From contig NZ_LT629796.1 in the NCBI RefSeq assembly GCF_900106065.1, forward strand, positions 2,702,001-2,766,000: a DNA stretch of 64,000 bases, read 5' to 3'. The notes beneath the pieces are model-generated. The model was not told where the DNA came from. It searched no databases and worked only from the letters and a program-made list of their open reading frames with translations. This DNA is from Pseudomonas mandelii (GTDB taxonomy: Bacteria > Pseudomonadota > Gammaproteobacteria > Pseudomonadales > Pseudomonadaceae). Below, one piece after another: positions 47,255 through 57,547 of the stretch (positions within the stretch are counted from its first letter, which is position 1; the number at the start of each line of letters is the position of its first letter). The position numbers and the translations under genes are program-made.

Positions 47255-47271
47255 TTTTCGCCCCTGACACG

Positions 47272-47307
47272 AAAACGCCCCCGATCTCGCGATCGGGGGC
47301 GTTTTTT
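47272..47307 (+). terminator. Rho-independent terminator
   Basis: Stem ACGCCCCCGATC-TCGC-GATCGGGGGCGT followed by T6, 18 nt after the yceI stop. Confidence 0.93.
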
Positions 47308-47341
47308 ATGGCCGAACATAATCTGCGTCGCACCCAAAATC

Positions 47342-47432
47342 CTGTAGGAGCGAGGCTTGCCCGCGAAGGGGGCAACCGGATTTCTGTGGAGAGGCGGCTG
47401 GCGCTTTCGCGGGCAAGCCTCGCTCCTACAGG
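47342..47432. repeat. REP-type inverted pair (GTAGGAGCGAGG class)
   Basis: CTGTAGGAGCGAGGCTTGCC and GGCAAGCCTCGCTCCTACAG, about 40 nt apart, between two terminators. Confidence 0.88.
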
Positions 47433-47447
47433 GGGTTGCGTCAGGCC

Positions 47448-47486
47448 AAAAAAATGCCCCGGGTCGTGAGAGCCGGGGCATTTTTT
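47448..47486 (-). terminator. Rho-independent terminator of the rhlE gene
   Basis: TGCCCCGG stem with a 10-nt loop and CCGGGGCA, A7 on one side and T6 on the other, 15 nt beyond the helicase stop; works in both directions. Confidence 0.9.
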
Positions 47487-47500
47487 ATGGCAGTGCTAAA

Positions 47501-49378
47501 TCAGCGATTGCGGGTCAGCAACGCTGGCTTCTCACCGCGTGGACGGCCTGGCAGTTGATCAAGTTGCTCTGGAGTCGGGAAACGATCGGTTTTCGACTCC
47601 TTGTGAATGATCTTCGGTGCCGGGCCGCGCGGGTTTTGCACGGCCGGTTCCGAACGCGGCTGGTCGTCGGTGCGAGCCGGACGACGGTTGCGCGACTCTT
47701 CACGACGGGCCTGGCCGTCACGTGGAGCGCCGTTACGTGGGCCACTGCGCTTGGCCGGCGGCGTGCCGGTGGTGGCGCCGTCGCTGCTGCGCGGACCGCT
47801 TTGGCGACCCTGAGGCTTGCCGCCGGTGCGTGGAGCACCTGCGCCGGCTGCCGCGCCTGGTGCCGGAGCACCCGGACGGCGGCCACGGCCCTGAGCCGGT
47901 TTGGCTTGAGGCACGTAGTCAACGCGGTTACCGAAGTTATCCACATCGTCGTCCAGGAACTCATCCGGAGCACGATCAACGGCGGCACGAGGAGCCGGAC
48001 GCTGTTGCTCGCGAGCCGGGGTGCCTTCGCGTGGCTTGTGTTCACGGGCCGGGCGATCGCCACGGCCAGTGGCAGGCGCTTTTTCCTTGCCGCCCTTGTC
48101 CTTGCCCTTGTCTTTACGACCGCCGCCACCGCCGGTGCCGTTCGGGCCGTCGCCGCGCGGGCCACGTGGGTTGCGTGGGTTACGCACATCCGGACGCTCG
48201 CGAACTTCCGGTTTCTCGGCTTCTACAGCGCTGGAGTCGAAGCCCATCAGGTTGCCATCGGCAATCTTCTGCTTGGTCATGCGCTCGATGCTTTTCAGCA
48301 GCTTTTCTTCGTCCGGGGCGACCAGCGAGATCGCCTCGCCCGAACGACCGGCACGGCCGGTACGGCCGATACGGTGAACGTAATCTTCGTCGACGTTCGG
48401 CAGCTCGAAGTTGACCACGTGTGGCAACTGGTCGATGTCGAGGCCGCGAGCGGCGATGTCGGTGGCGACCAGAATGCGCACTTCACCGGCCTTGAAGTCG
48501 GCCAGGGCTTTGGTGCGGGCGTTCTGGCTCTTGTTGCCGTGGATCGCGACGGCGCTGAGGCCGTGTTTGTCCAGGTACTCGGCCAGACGGTTGGCGCCGT
48601 GCTTGGTGCGGGTGAACACCAGGACCTGTTCCCAGGCGCCAGCGGTGATCAGGTGCGCCAACAGCGAACGCTTGTGGTTGGCTGGCAGGCGGAAGACGCG
48701 TTGCTCGATGCGCTCGACCGTGGTGTTCGGCGGCGTAACTTCGATGCGTTCCGGGTTGTGCAGCAACTTGCCGGCAAGGTCGGTGATGTCTTTGGAGAAG
48801 GTCGCCGAGAACAGCAGGTTCTGACGTTTGCTCGGCAGGCGAGCCAGGACCTTCTTCACGTCATGGACAAAGCCCATGTCGAGCATGCGGTCGGCTTCGT
48901 CCAGCACGAGGATTTCCACGTGGGACAGATCGACGCTGCCTTGGCCGGCGAGGTCGAGCAGGCGGCCAGGGCAGGCCACCAGCACGTCGACACCACGGGA
49001 CATGGCCTGAACCTGCGGGTTCATGCCGACGCCGCCGAAGATGCAGGCGCTGACGAACTTCAGGTCACGGGCATACACCTTGAAGCTCTCGTGTACTTGA
49101 GCCGCGAGTTCGCGGGTAGGGGTCAGGACCAGTACGCGCGGTTGGCGCGGGCCGTGACGCTGGGATTTGTCCGGGTGACCGTTGGGGAACAACCGCTCCA
49201 GAATCGGAAGGGCGAAGCCGCCGGTTTTACCAGTACCTGTCTGAGCCGCGACCATCAGGTCGCGACCTTGCAACACGGCGGGGATAGCCCGCTGTTGCAC
49301 CGGAGTAGGCTCGGTATAGCCCGCTGCCTCGATGGCGCGGACTAAAGCCTCGGAGAGACCGAGGGAAGCAAAGGACAT
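47501..49378 (-). CDS. rhlE: DEAD-box RNA helicase, RhlE family
   Basis: 625 aa from the ATG at 49378. Q motif plus motif [16 protein letters not shown], Ia [49 protein letters not shown] and [13 protein letters not shown], all within the first ~375 residues. The last ~250 residues are Arg/Gly/Pro/Lys-rich and unstructured-looking. Position matches P. aeruginosa RhlE2 (long C-terminal extension, RNA stability in cold and surface growth), so this is its likely equivalent. Confidence 0.93.
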   Translation of the reverse strand: MSFASLGLSEALVRAIEAAGYTEPTPVQQRAIPAVLQGRDLMVAAQTGTGKTGGFALPILERLFPNGHPDKSQRHGPRQPRVLVLTPTRELAAQVHESFKVYARDLKFVSACIFGGVGMNPQVQAMSRGVDVLVACPGRLLDLAGQGSVDLSHVEILVLDEADRMLDMGFVHDVKKVLARLPSKRQNLLFSATFSKDITDLAGKLLHNPERIEVTPPNTTVERIEQRVFRLPANHKRSLLAHLITAGAWEQVLVFTRTKHGANRLAEYLDKHGLSAVAIHGNKSQNARTKALADFKAGEVRILVATDIAARGLDIDQLPHVVNFELPNVDEDYVHRIGRTGRAGRSGEAISLVAPDEEKLLKSIERMTKQKIADGNLMGFDSSAVEAEKPEVRERPDVRNPRNPRGPRGDGPNGTGGGGGRKDKGKDKGGKEKAPATGRGDRPAREHKPREGTPAREQQRPAPRAAVDRAPDEFLDDDVDNFGNRVDYVPQAKPAQGRGRRPGAPAPGAAAGAGAPRTGGKPQGRQSGPRSSDGATTGTPPAKRSGPRNGAPRDGQARREESRNRRPARTDDQPRSEPAVQNPRGPAPKIIHKESKTDRFPTPEQLDQLPGRPRGEKPALLTRNR

Positions 49379-49600
49379 GAGTAATCCTGTTTTAGTTAGG
49401 GCTTGGCCCAATGGGAGTCTTGCCTGGCGCGAATGGCGTTTAAGAGGAACGCAATCCCGTCCGGTCCTGCTGGGCCTTGAAAGCTCGTCTGGAGCGCTCG
49501 CGCGGGCTGAAAAGCTGCGCTGTAGCGGATCGAGATGCCTTGAACAAGTCCGAGCGTCCGGGCGTGAGCCTGGCGGGAAGGCCGGAGTATAACAGAGCAA

Positions 49601-50404
49601 TCACTGCGCGCCGCTTTCCTGCTGCTCAACGGTTTTTTCGGTGGTGGTGGCGGCGGCTTGCACCCCCGGGCCTGCGCCATAACGGGCGCTGAGCTCAGCG
49701 TAGGCGGGCTCGCGCTTGAAGCGCTTGAGTTCGGCACCGAAACGCTGCACCAGCAAATCCATACCGGCGTTACGGCGTACCGCCAAAAACTGGCTCTGGC
49801 GGCTGATGACGGTGGGGTTTTCGGTGATCTTGTCGCGGATGCCCAATTCGTCGAGCAAGTGCTGCCCGACCCGGCGATCAGTGATCAGCAGGTCGATCCG
49901 CCCGCGCACCAGTTTGCCGAAGTTGGCTTCATGGGTTGGCGCCGGCTCCCGGGTGAACAGAGTCGACTCGCTGAAATCCTTGCTATAGAGGTAGCCCGGC
50001 GAGGTGCCGACGGTCAGGCCTTTCAGGTCGTCGAGGGTGCGGAACGGATGGGGCCGCTCATTAGCGTAGAACATCACGAACTCGACTTCCGACAGCGGTT
50101 CGCTGGGGTAGAGCAAGGTGGCGTCGCGTTCATCGCTGTGAAAAATGTCCAGCGCTCCATCCGCCTGGCCCGTTTCAAGCATCGACAGGCAGCGTTTCCA
50201 TGGCAGGAACTGCCAGTCCACTTCGATCCCCAGGCGTTTGAACACGATCGCCGTGGTTTCGTAATCCAGGCCCAGGGATTTGCCGTTTTCCTCATAGACA
50301 TAAGGCGCCCACGGCTCGGTGACAATGCGCAACTTCTCGCCCCGGGCGGCAAAGCTCAGGCAAGAGAAAAGAAACACGGTGAGTAACTGTGCGATCAGAG
50401 GCAT
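49601..50404 (-). CDS. Periplasmic solute-binding protein (family 3-like)
   Basis: 267 aa. Signal peptide (MPLIAQLLTVFLFSCLSFAARG), then KLRIVTEPWAPYVYEENGKS and LPWKRCLSMLETGQADGALD, typical of orphan binding proteins without a transporter operon. The C-terminus is polar and low-complexity (VQAAATTTEKTVEQQESGAQ). Ligand unknown. Confidence 0.82.
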   Translation of the reverse strand: MPLIAQLLTVFLFSCLSFAARGEKLRIVTEPWAPYVYEENGKSLGLDYETTAIVFKRLGIEVDWQFLPWKRCLSMLETGQADGALDIFHSDERDATLLYPSEPLSEVEFVMFYANERPHPFRTLDDLKGLTVGTSPGYLYSKDFSESTLFTREPAPTHEANFGKLVRGRIDLLITDRRVGQHLLDELGIRDKITENPTVISRQSQFLAVRRNAGMDLLVQRFGAELKRFKREPAYAELSARYGAGPGVQAAATTTEKTVEQQESGAQ

Positions 50405-50478
50405 GGCTTGAGATTACGACGAGAAGTCATAAAGAGCCAGAAATCGGATCCAGAAGCTCTGGCCCGAGGCGCAATCCA

Positions 50479-50511
50479 TAAAAAAGGCCCTGGATTGCGC
50501 CAGAGCCTTCA
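50479..50511 (-). terminator. Rho-independent terminator of metF
   Basis: On the minus strand GGCTCTGG-CGCAAT-CCAGGGCC followed by T6, about 20 nt beyond the metF stop. Confidence 0.82.
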
Positions 50512-50529
50512 TTGGAGTGCTGCACTGTT

Positions 50530-51375
50530 TCAGCGCGGCAGCTTCAGGTTGTTCCACACCGCCAGGCTCGCTTCAGCCTGGTTCAGTGTGTAGAAGTGCA
50601 GCCCCGGTGCGCCACCTTGCAGCAGACGTTCGCACATTTCGGTGATGACTTGCTCACCAAAGCCTTGAATGCTCTGGGTGTCGTCGCCGTAGGCTTCCAG
50701 CTGTTTGCGGATCCAGCGCGGGATTTCCGCACCGCAAGCGTCGGAGAAACGCGCGAGCTTGCTGTAGTTGGTGATCGGCATGATCCCCGGCACGATCGGA
50801 ATGTTTACGCCCATCGCCCGTACACGCTCGACGAAGTAGAAGTAGCTGTCGGCGTTGAAGAAGTACTGGGTGATCGCACTGTCGGCGCCAGCGTTAGCCT
50901 TGCGCACGAAGTTGTTCAGATCGTCTTCGAAATTGCGCGCTTGCGGATGCATCTCCGGGTAGGCGGCGACTTCGATGTGGAAGTGATCGCCGGTTTCTTC
51001 ACGAATGAACTCAACCAGGTCGTTGGCGTGGCGCATTTCGCCGCTGGCCATGCCCATGCCGGATGGCAGGTCACCGCGCAGGGCAACGATACGCTTGATG
51101 CCGGCTGCCTTGTATTGAGCCAGCAGGCCGCGCAGGTCGTCCTTGCTGTCGCCAACGCAAGACAGATGCGGCGCAGCCGGGACTTTGACTTCGCTTTCGA
51201 GCTGCAACACGGTGTTGAGCGTGCGATCACGGGTCGAACCGCCAGCGCCATAAGTGCAGGAGAAGAAATCGGGGTTGTACGTGGCCAGCTGACGGGCAGT
51301 GGCGAGTAGCTTTTCATGCCCAGCGTCGGTCTTCGTAGGGAAGAACTCGAAGCTGTAGCGACGGTCTTGGGACAT
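50530..51375 (-). CDS. metF: 5,10-methylenetetrahydrofolate reductase
   Basis: 281 aa FAD enzyme that makes 5-methyl-THF for methionine synthase. SFEFFPTKTDAGHEKL, CTYGAGGSTRDRTL, IVALRGDLPSGMG, and the substrate region EMHPQARNFEDDLNNFVRK, GADSAITQYFFNADSYFYFV. Follows ahcY with a repeat-filled 191-nt gap, probably the same riboswitch-controlled transcript. Confidence 0.95.
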   Translation of the reverse strand: MSQDRRYSFEFFPTKTDAGHEKLLATARQLATYNPDFFSCTYGAGGSTRDRTLNTVLQLESEVKVPAAPHLSCVGDSKDDLRGLLAQYKAAGIKRIVALRGDLPSGMGMASGEMRHANDLVEFIREETGDHFHIEVAAYPEMHPQARNFEDDLNNFVRKANAGADSAITQYFFNADSYFYFVERVRAMGVNIPIVPGIMPITNYSKLARFSDACGAEIPRWIRKQLEAYGDDTQSIQGFGEQVITEMCERLLQGGAPGLHFYTLNQAEASLAVWNNLKLPR

Positions 51376-51385
51376 GGAGGGAACC

Positions 51386-51560
51386 TCCAGCTACAAGCTG
51401 CAAGCTGCGAGCTGCAAGAGAAGCGGAGGTGCGCTGATCTCTTGTGCCTGGAGCCTGCTGCCTGAAACTGTTTTGGAATAGGGGCAGAGCTCTCGAGCTT
51501 CGCGCGGCAAGTTCGGCTTTTGACCTTGCTTGCCGCTTGAAGCTTAAAGCTCGCAGCTGC
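51386..51560. repeat. AGCTGCAAGCTGC repeat cluster between ahcY and metF
   Basis: Units AGCTACAAGCTGCAAGCTGC-GAGCTGCAAG at 51390-51420 and CTTGCCGCTTGAAGCTTAAAGCTCGCAGCTGC at 51528-51560, opposite in orientation, enclosing GC-rich filler. Same family as at 15.7 and 53.2 kb. Nothing else was seen in the gap. Confidence 0.65.
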
Positions 51561-51566
51561 TTTGTC

Positions 51567-53264
<1,698 letters not shown>

Positions 53265-53291
53265 TCAAACGTCTCAATCCTGGAGCCCCCT

Positions 53292-53696
53292 ATGAATTTC
53301 CACACCCGCAAATGGGTAAAACCCGAAGACCTCAACCCCAACGGCACACTGTTCGGCGGTAGCCTGTTGCGCTGGCTCGACGAAGAAGCGGCGATCTACG
53401 CCATCGTCCAGCTGGGCAATCAGCGAGTGGTCACCAAGTACATTTCCGAGATCAACTTCGTCAGCGCCTCGCGCCAGGGCGACATCATCGAACTGGGCAT
53501 CACTGCCACCGAGTTCGGTCGTACCTCGATAACCCTGAAATGCGAAGTACGCAACAAGATCACCCGCAAAAGCATCCTGACGGTGGATAAGATTGTCTTC
53601 GTCAACCTGGGTGAAGACGGCTTGCCCGCGCCGCACGGCCAGACCGAGATCAAGTACGTCAAAGACCAGTTCAAGGACGACGTCGCCAGCGAGTAA
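53292..53696 (+). CDS. Acyl-CoA thioesterase, hotdog fold
   Basis: 134 aa from the ATG at 53292 (GGAG at 53282; in-frame upstream codons are repeat-derived). MNFHTRKWVKPEDLNPNGTL-FGGSLLRWLDEEAAI carries the catalytic Asp; YISEINFVSASRQGDII and TSITLKCEVRNKIT complete a single hotdog unit. YciA-like cytoplasmic thioesterase, natural substrate not evident. Confidence 0.88.
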   Translation: MNFHTRKWVKPEDLNPNGTLFGGSLLRWLDEEAAIYAIVQLGNQRVVTKYISEINFVSASRQGDIIELGITATEFGRTSITLKCEVRNKITRKSILTVDKIVFVNLGEDGLPAPHGQTEIKYVKDQFKDDVASE

Positions 53697-53706
53697 TGCG
53701 AGCCCC

Positions 53707-53795
53707 CGTAGGAGCGAAGCTTGCTCGCGAAGGCGTCATTTGTGTCACCAGCAATACCGAGGTGAACCCTTCGCTGGAAAGCCTCGCTCCTACAG
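53707..53795. repeat. Diverged REP-type inverted pair
   Basis: GTAGGAGCGAAGCTTGCTCG and AAGCCTCGCTCCTAC, with changes in both arms relative to the common unit. Confidence 0.75.
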
Positions 53796-53878
53796 AGCCA
53801 GTTTCGTTGGACGGTCAGTGAACAGCTCCGAACCGCGCGTGTCGTACCTACATGACACATCACCTGTTCCGGAGCGCT

Positions 53879-54766
53879 ATGGACATCAAGCAAGACGGCA
53901 AGACCCCCAACCTGTCGCCGGAAGAACAGCACGACGTCGACAAAAACCAGCCACCGCGGGCCGCGGTGCTGCATGAAATCATCCGCACCCAGGGCGATCA
54001 GGAGCTCGAACGCAGCGTCGCCGCCTTGTGGTGGTCGGCACTCGCCGCCGGCCTGACCATGGGCCTGTCGCTGATGGCCATGGGACTGCTCAATTCCCGA
54101 CTGCCGGACGGTGAAGGCTTCAAGGTGATCGCCAGTTTCGGCTATTGCGCTGGCTTTCTTGCGGTAATCCTCGCCCGTCAGCAGTTGTTCACCGAGAACA
54201 CCCTGACGGCCGTGCTGCCGATCATGACCAAACCCACACTGAACAATTTCGGGCGATTGCTACGCCTGTGGTCGGTGGTGCTGGTCGGCAACCTTTGCGG
54301 CACGCTGCTCGTGGCCTACGTGATGCTCCATCTGCCGATTTTCGACAGCAAGACCGACCTGGCCTTCCTCGATATCGGGCGCAAGATCATGGAAAACGAC
54401 GCCAGCCAGATGTTCGCCAAAGGCATCGTGTCGGGCTGGATGATTGCCACCATGGTCTGGATGATCCCGTCCATGGAGAGCGCCAAGATGTGGATCATCA
54501 TCCTCATCACTTACCTGATGGCGCTGGGGGATTTCACCCACATCGTGGTCGGTTCGGCCGAGGTCTCGTACCTGGTGTTTGCCGGCGAGTTGCCGTGGAA
54601 GGATTTCTGGCTGGTGTTCGCCGGGCCGACGTTGGCGGGGAACATCATCGGCGGCAGCTTCATCTTCGCGCTGATCAGCCACGCGCAGATCCGCAGCGAG
54701 AGCGGCCCGCCGAAGAAGACGGCGGATCAGGCGTCAGAGCCTGATCCGCAGAAGAGCAAAAAGTAA
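53879..54766 (+). CDS. Formate/nitrite transporter family protein
   Basis: 295 aa from the ATG at 53879 with GGAG eight nt upstream. A ~50-residue hydrophilic N-terminus (LSPEEQHDVDKNQPPRAAVL) is followed by about six membrane helices (ALAAGLTMGLSLMAMGLL; FGYCAGFLAVILARQQLFTENTL). The FTEN segment is a FocA-family hallmark. Resembles YfdC-like members with long N-termini, substrate unproven. Last intact gene before the island. Confidence 0.87.
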   Translation: MDIKQDGKTPNLSPEEQHDVDKNQPPRAAVLHEIIRTQGDQELERSVAALWWSALAAGLTMGLSLMAMGLLNSRLPDGEGFKVIASFGYCAGFLAVILARQQLFTENTLTAVLPIMTKPTLNNFGRLLRLWSVVLVGNLCGTLLVAYVMLHLPIFDSKTDLAFLDIGRKIMENDASQMFAKGIVSGWMIATMVWMIPSMESAKMWIIILITYLMALGDFTHIVVGSAEVSYLVFAGELPWKDFWLVFAGPTLAGNIIGGSFIFALISHAQIRSESGPPKKTADQASEPDPQKSKK

Positions 54767-55180
54767 TCAGTGATGCTCGGCCTGTGCCGCTGGCGCAGGC
54801 TCATCGCGGGTCACGTGCTTGACCAGTTTGCCGATGCTCAAACCCTGCAGCAGGATCGACGACAGCACCACGATGTAGGTGATGCTCAGCAACAAGTCGC
54901 GCTCCGGGCCCAGCGGCAGGGCCAGGGCCAGGGCCACCGAAACACCGCCGCGCAAACCACCCCAGGTCAGAATCCGGATTGTCCCGCGCGGCACGGTGCG
55001 CCAGCGCCGCAGCAGCACGATGGCCGGCGCGACCGTCAGCAGGCGCGAAAGCAGAATCGCCAGTGCCAGCAAACTCGCCGCCAGCACGTGCAGCCAATTG
55101 AACGGTAGCAGCAACAGCTCCATGCCGATCAGAGCGAACAGCAGGGCGTTGAGCATGTCATCGAGCAATTCCCAAATTTT
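54767..55180 (-). pseudogene. Cation/proton antiporter, C-terminal remnant
   Basis: Reading to the edge of the island, the frame gives WELLDDMLNALLFALIGMEL, then three helices and WGGLRGGVSVALALALPLG, which are the last ~130 residues of a CPA1 (NhaP-like) sodium/proton antiporter. Family sequence stops at about 55175-55180; upstream codons (KANQ) lead quickly to a stop. The 5' two-thirds is missing from the window and is presumably on the far side of the inserted element. Confidence 0.85.
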
Positions 55181-55195
55181 GCCATTCGCATTTTT

Positions 55196-55224
55196 TTGTC
55201 AGTTATTCGGAGTGCCTGTAGAAT
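55196..55224 (+). promoter_or_regulatory. Near-consensus sigma-70 promoter at the island edge
   Basis: TTGTCA (55196-55201), exactly 17 nt, TAGAAT (55219-55224), about 18 nt inside the junction. Transcription would begin near 55231 and read the whole recombinase operon. Confidence 0.65.
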
Positions 55225-55258
55225 AGACATTACAGCCAGCTCGCCACGGATTTTGAAA

Positions 55259-57547
55259 GTGACAATCGTCAAAAAAGGATCGCCCATTGAAACCTATCCC
55301 TTCCGAGCTCTGGCGCCTGATGTGGTGGAGTTGTTTCAGCGTTGCGCTGAGCGTAGGAAGGTGCCGTCGACGACGACATTGAAGCTTCTCGAATGCTTTT
55401 GTGACATCACCAACCAGCCCTTGTCTTTCTTGAAGCTTTCGTCGTCAGAGCTGACCCACATCGTTGCGGGTTTTCAAGGAGCGCTGTTCGAACAGGATTT
55501 GGTCGGCACGTCTGACGTGACGCGCGCGAAGATTTCCGTTTATCTGCAAGACATTCTGCTCGAAGCACGTAATTACGTCCCTTCCATGCCGCCGACAGAA
55601 TGTGGAAGTGGACTAAGAAAAAAATATAATACGAAGTGGAAAAAAATACTCCTTGGGGTTGACCAGTGTAAAGTCAATTATTGGACTGGATGGCCTGTAG
55701 AAAACCGTAAAGGCACCAAGTTGTATTGTCACTTTGCCAATATTCATAACAGTCATGGTCATGACTTTACATCCGGCTTGTATGAGCAGCTACGACTCCA
55801 TATTTCAGGGTATGGAACTACACAGATAACTATGCCGAATAAGATGGCTGGTTTTCTGAGTCAGAATAGTGATTCCTGGCCTGAATACACGTTTAACGAT
55901 TCGACAATGATTTACAATTTCTTCTGGGATTTTAGGGAAAGTTTTTTCATGAGTGGCGAAGCCCTGGGGCTGGATATCGACGCACAAATGAAGACTTGGA
56001 ATAAGTATATTGGGTTTGTCGAGAAGATTTTCATTCTTCCAGGCGTATGGGCCGAGCCATTGGGAGGGAAACTGCCGTTAGCACCTGCTAAGCGAATCGA
56101 TGGTCAGTCGACTAATGTCAGAAAAAATGATGATGGTGCGGAGGTAAAAGTTAAGCTCGTAATGGAGGTGCCATTACATGTTACTGAGTCTGAAGCTATT
56201 GAGATATTATTCATTTCCATATCTAAGCGGCTGAAGATTATTGAAGGATGGGCCAAAGCTCAGATAGCAGATCTATATAGTAGGGTTCTTCGTCGTAAAC
56301 AGCTCGCTGCGAATGGGGAGTTGGTAGATACGACTAAACGGAAGAAGGGGCACCTACTAATAATCCCCAATATTTGCTGTATTTTCGAAACCTACGGCTA
56401 CGGAGAGCCTTACAGCCACTACGCTTCCTTGTCAGTGGATACAAAAGATTCTCAGACTCCTGCTTCTGATTTAGCCAGCTATATGGGGATGCCTCTGACG
56501 GGGAGTCTAATGCCATTTAAGCTCCTAATTATTCTAAGGCATCCGATAATTACGTCGGAGTTTTTGGGTGATTTCGATCTTTGGAATAAGCAGGGGCAGA
56601 GATCTGGATACGTACTGGACGGGTCGGTATATAAGCTGGTGGGGTACAAGGATCGTAAGGGGGCAGGAAGGTCTGAACAAAAAATCACGCTAACCTCAGA
56701 AACTAAAGCTTTGGTCGACCAAATTATTGAGATCACTGCGCCCCTACGTGAGTATCTGAAATCACAGGGTGATCCCTCATGGAGGAAGCTATTCATTACA
56801 TGCGGCAACGCATTTTCACCGCCTGTCAAAAGCACCATAACGCCGTGGTCGAGGTCGACACTTAAACCTGGTACGTATTTGAGAAATAATCTTTTAGCTC
56901 AGTTCCGCCCTCATACGGACATGCCTGAAGATGATCTCGTTAAGTTTTTGGAGATGGTGAGTGCGTCTTCCGTACGCGCATCCAGAGTAACCGAGATATT
57001 CATTAAGACGCATAGCGCTGAAACTACATCTCAGGCTTTAGGCCATGATAGCTACGATCCTAACCTCATGGATCACTATCTGCCCAAGGTGATTATCGAT
57101 TTCCTGCATGAAAGGCGTATGCGAGTATTTAACAAGGTCTTAATTTGTCATAGTCTTAAAGATAGCCCGTTTTTATTTCGGGCAAGCAATTTTTCAAGCG
57201 TGGATGAATTGGACACTTTCCTAGTAAATCATGCTTTTGGAGATATTCCTGCGTATCTTCAAGATCCAGAGGGTCGTCATGAAAAGCTTGAGAACGACGG
57301 GACTGTATATGCGTTAGTGTCTGCCGATATTTTGAGCGTGCTGCTCTCGATAAAATTGGCTGTTGAACAAGCGCCACCCAATCAGAAGGTTAATGCTAAG
57401 GCAGTCTACTGGGCGAGTTACGCAGGCTTTCTTGAGGGAGAGATCAGTAAGCATCGAGATGTCACTTATCGGAGCGATCTACACAAGGCGTCACTAACAG
57501 CAAGCGCAGCGTCAATGGAGAGGTTTGTTTATGAATGCTCCATCTAA
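55259..57547 (+). CDS. Atypical tyrosine recombinase-like protein (island ORF1)
   Basis: 762 aa if started at the GTG at 55259 (GGA 8 nt upstream); earlier TTG codons (55253, 55196) are in frame, but 55196 would lie within the promoter. Recombinase pattern in the middle: Arg in LIILRHPIITSEFL (R427), VRASRVTEIFIKTHS (R573, R576) where HxxR is expected, then ALGHDSYDPNLMDHYLP with H596 and candidate nucleophile Y607. The box II His is missing and about 155 further residues follow, unusual for integrases. Family not named. Overlaps ORF2. Confidence 0.75.
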   Translation: MTIVKKGSPIETYPFRALAPDVVELFQRCAERRKVPSTTTLKLLECFCDITNQPLSFLKLSSSELTHIVAGFQGALFEQDLVGTSDVTRAKISVYLQDILLEARNYVPSMPPTECGSGLRKKYNTKWKKILLGVDQCKVNYWTGWPVENRKGTKLYCHFANIHNSHGHDFTSGLYEQLRLHISGYGTTQITMPNKMAGFLSQNSDSWPEYTFNDSTMIYNFFWDFRESFFMSGEALGLDIDAQMKTWNKYIGFVEKIFILPGVWAEPLGGKLPLAPAKRIDGQSTNVRKNDDGAEVKVKLVMEVPLHVTESEAIEILFISISKRLKIIEGWAKAQIADLYSRVLRRKQLAANGELVDTTKRKKGHLLIIPNICCIFETYGYGEPYSHYASLSVDTKDSQTPASDLASYMGMPLTGSLMPFKLLIILRHPIITSEFLGDFDLWNKQGQRSGYVLDGSVYKLVGYKDRKGAGRSEQKITLTSETKALVDQIIEITAPLREYLKSQGDPSWRKLFITCGNAFSPPVKSTITPWSRSTLKPGTYLRNNLLAQFRPHTDMPEDDLVKFLEMVSASSVRASRVTEIFIKTHSAETTSQALGHDSYDPNLMDHYLPKVIIDFLHERRMRVFNKVLICHSLKDSPFLFRASNFSSVDELDTFLVNHAFGDIPAYLQDPEGRHEKLENDGTVYALVSADILSVLLSIKLAVEQAPPNQKVNAKAVYWASYAGFLEGEISKHRDVTYRSDLHKASLTASAASMERFVYECSI

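Noticed and set aside
47357..49345. A 662-codon plus-strand frame opposite rhlE
   Set aside because: Begins within a REP pair and terminator, and the opposite strand encodes all helicase motifs.
55150..55260. tRNA-type attachment site at the island's left end
   Set aside because: No tRNA or tmRNA sequence is visible; the flank is an antiporter coding sequence.
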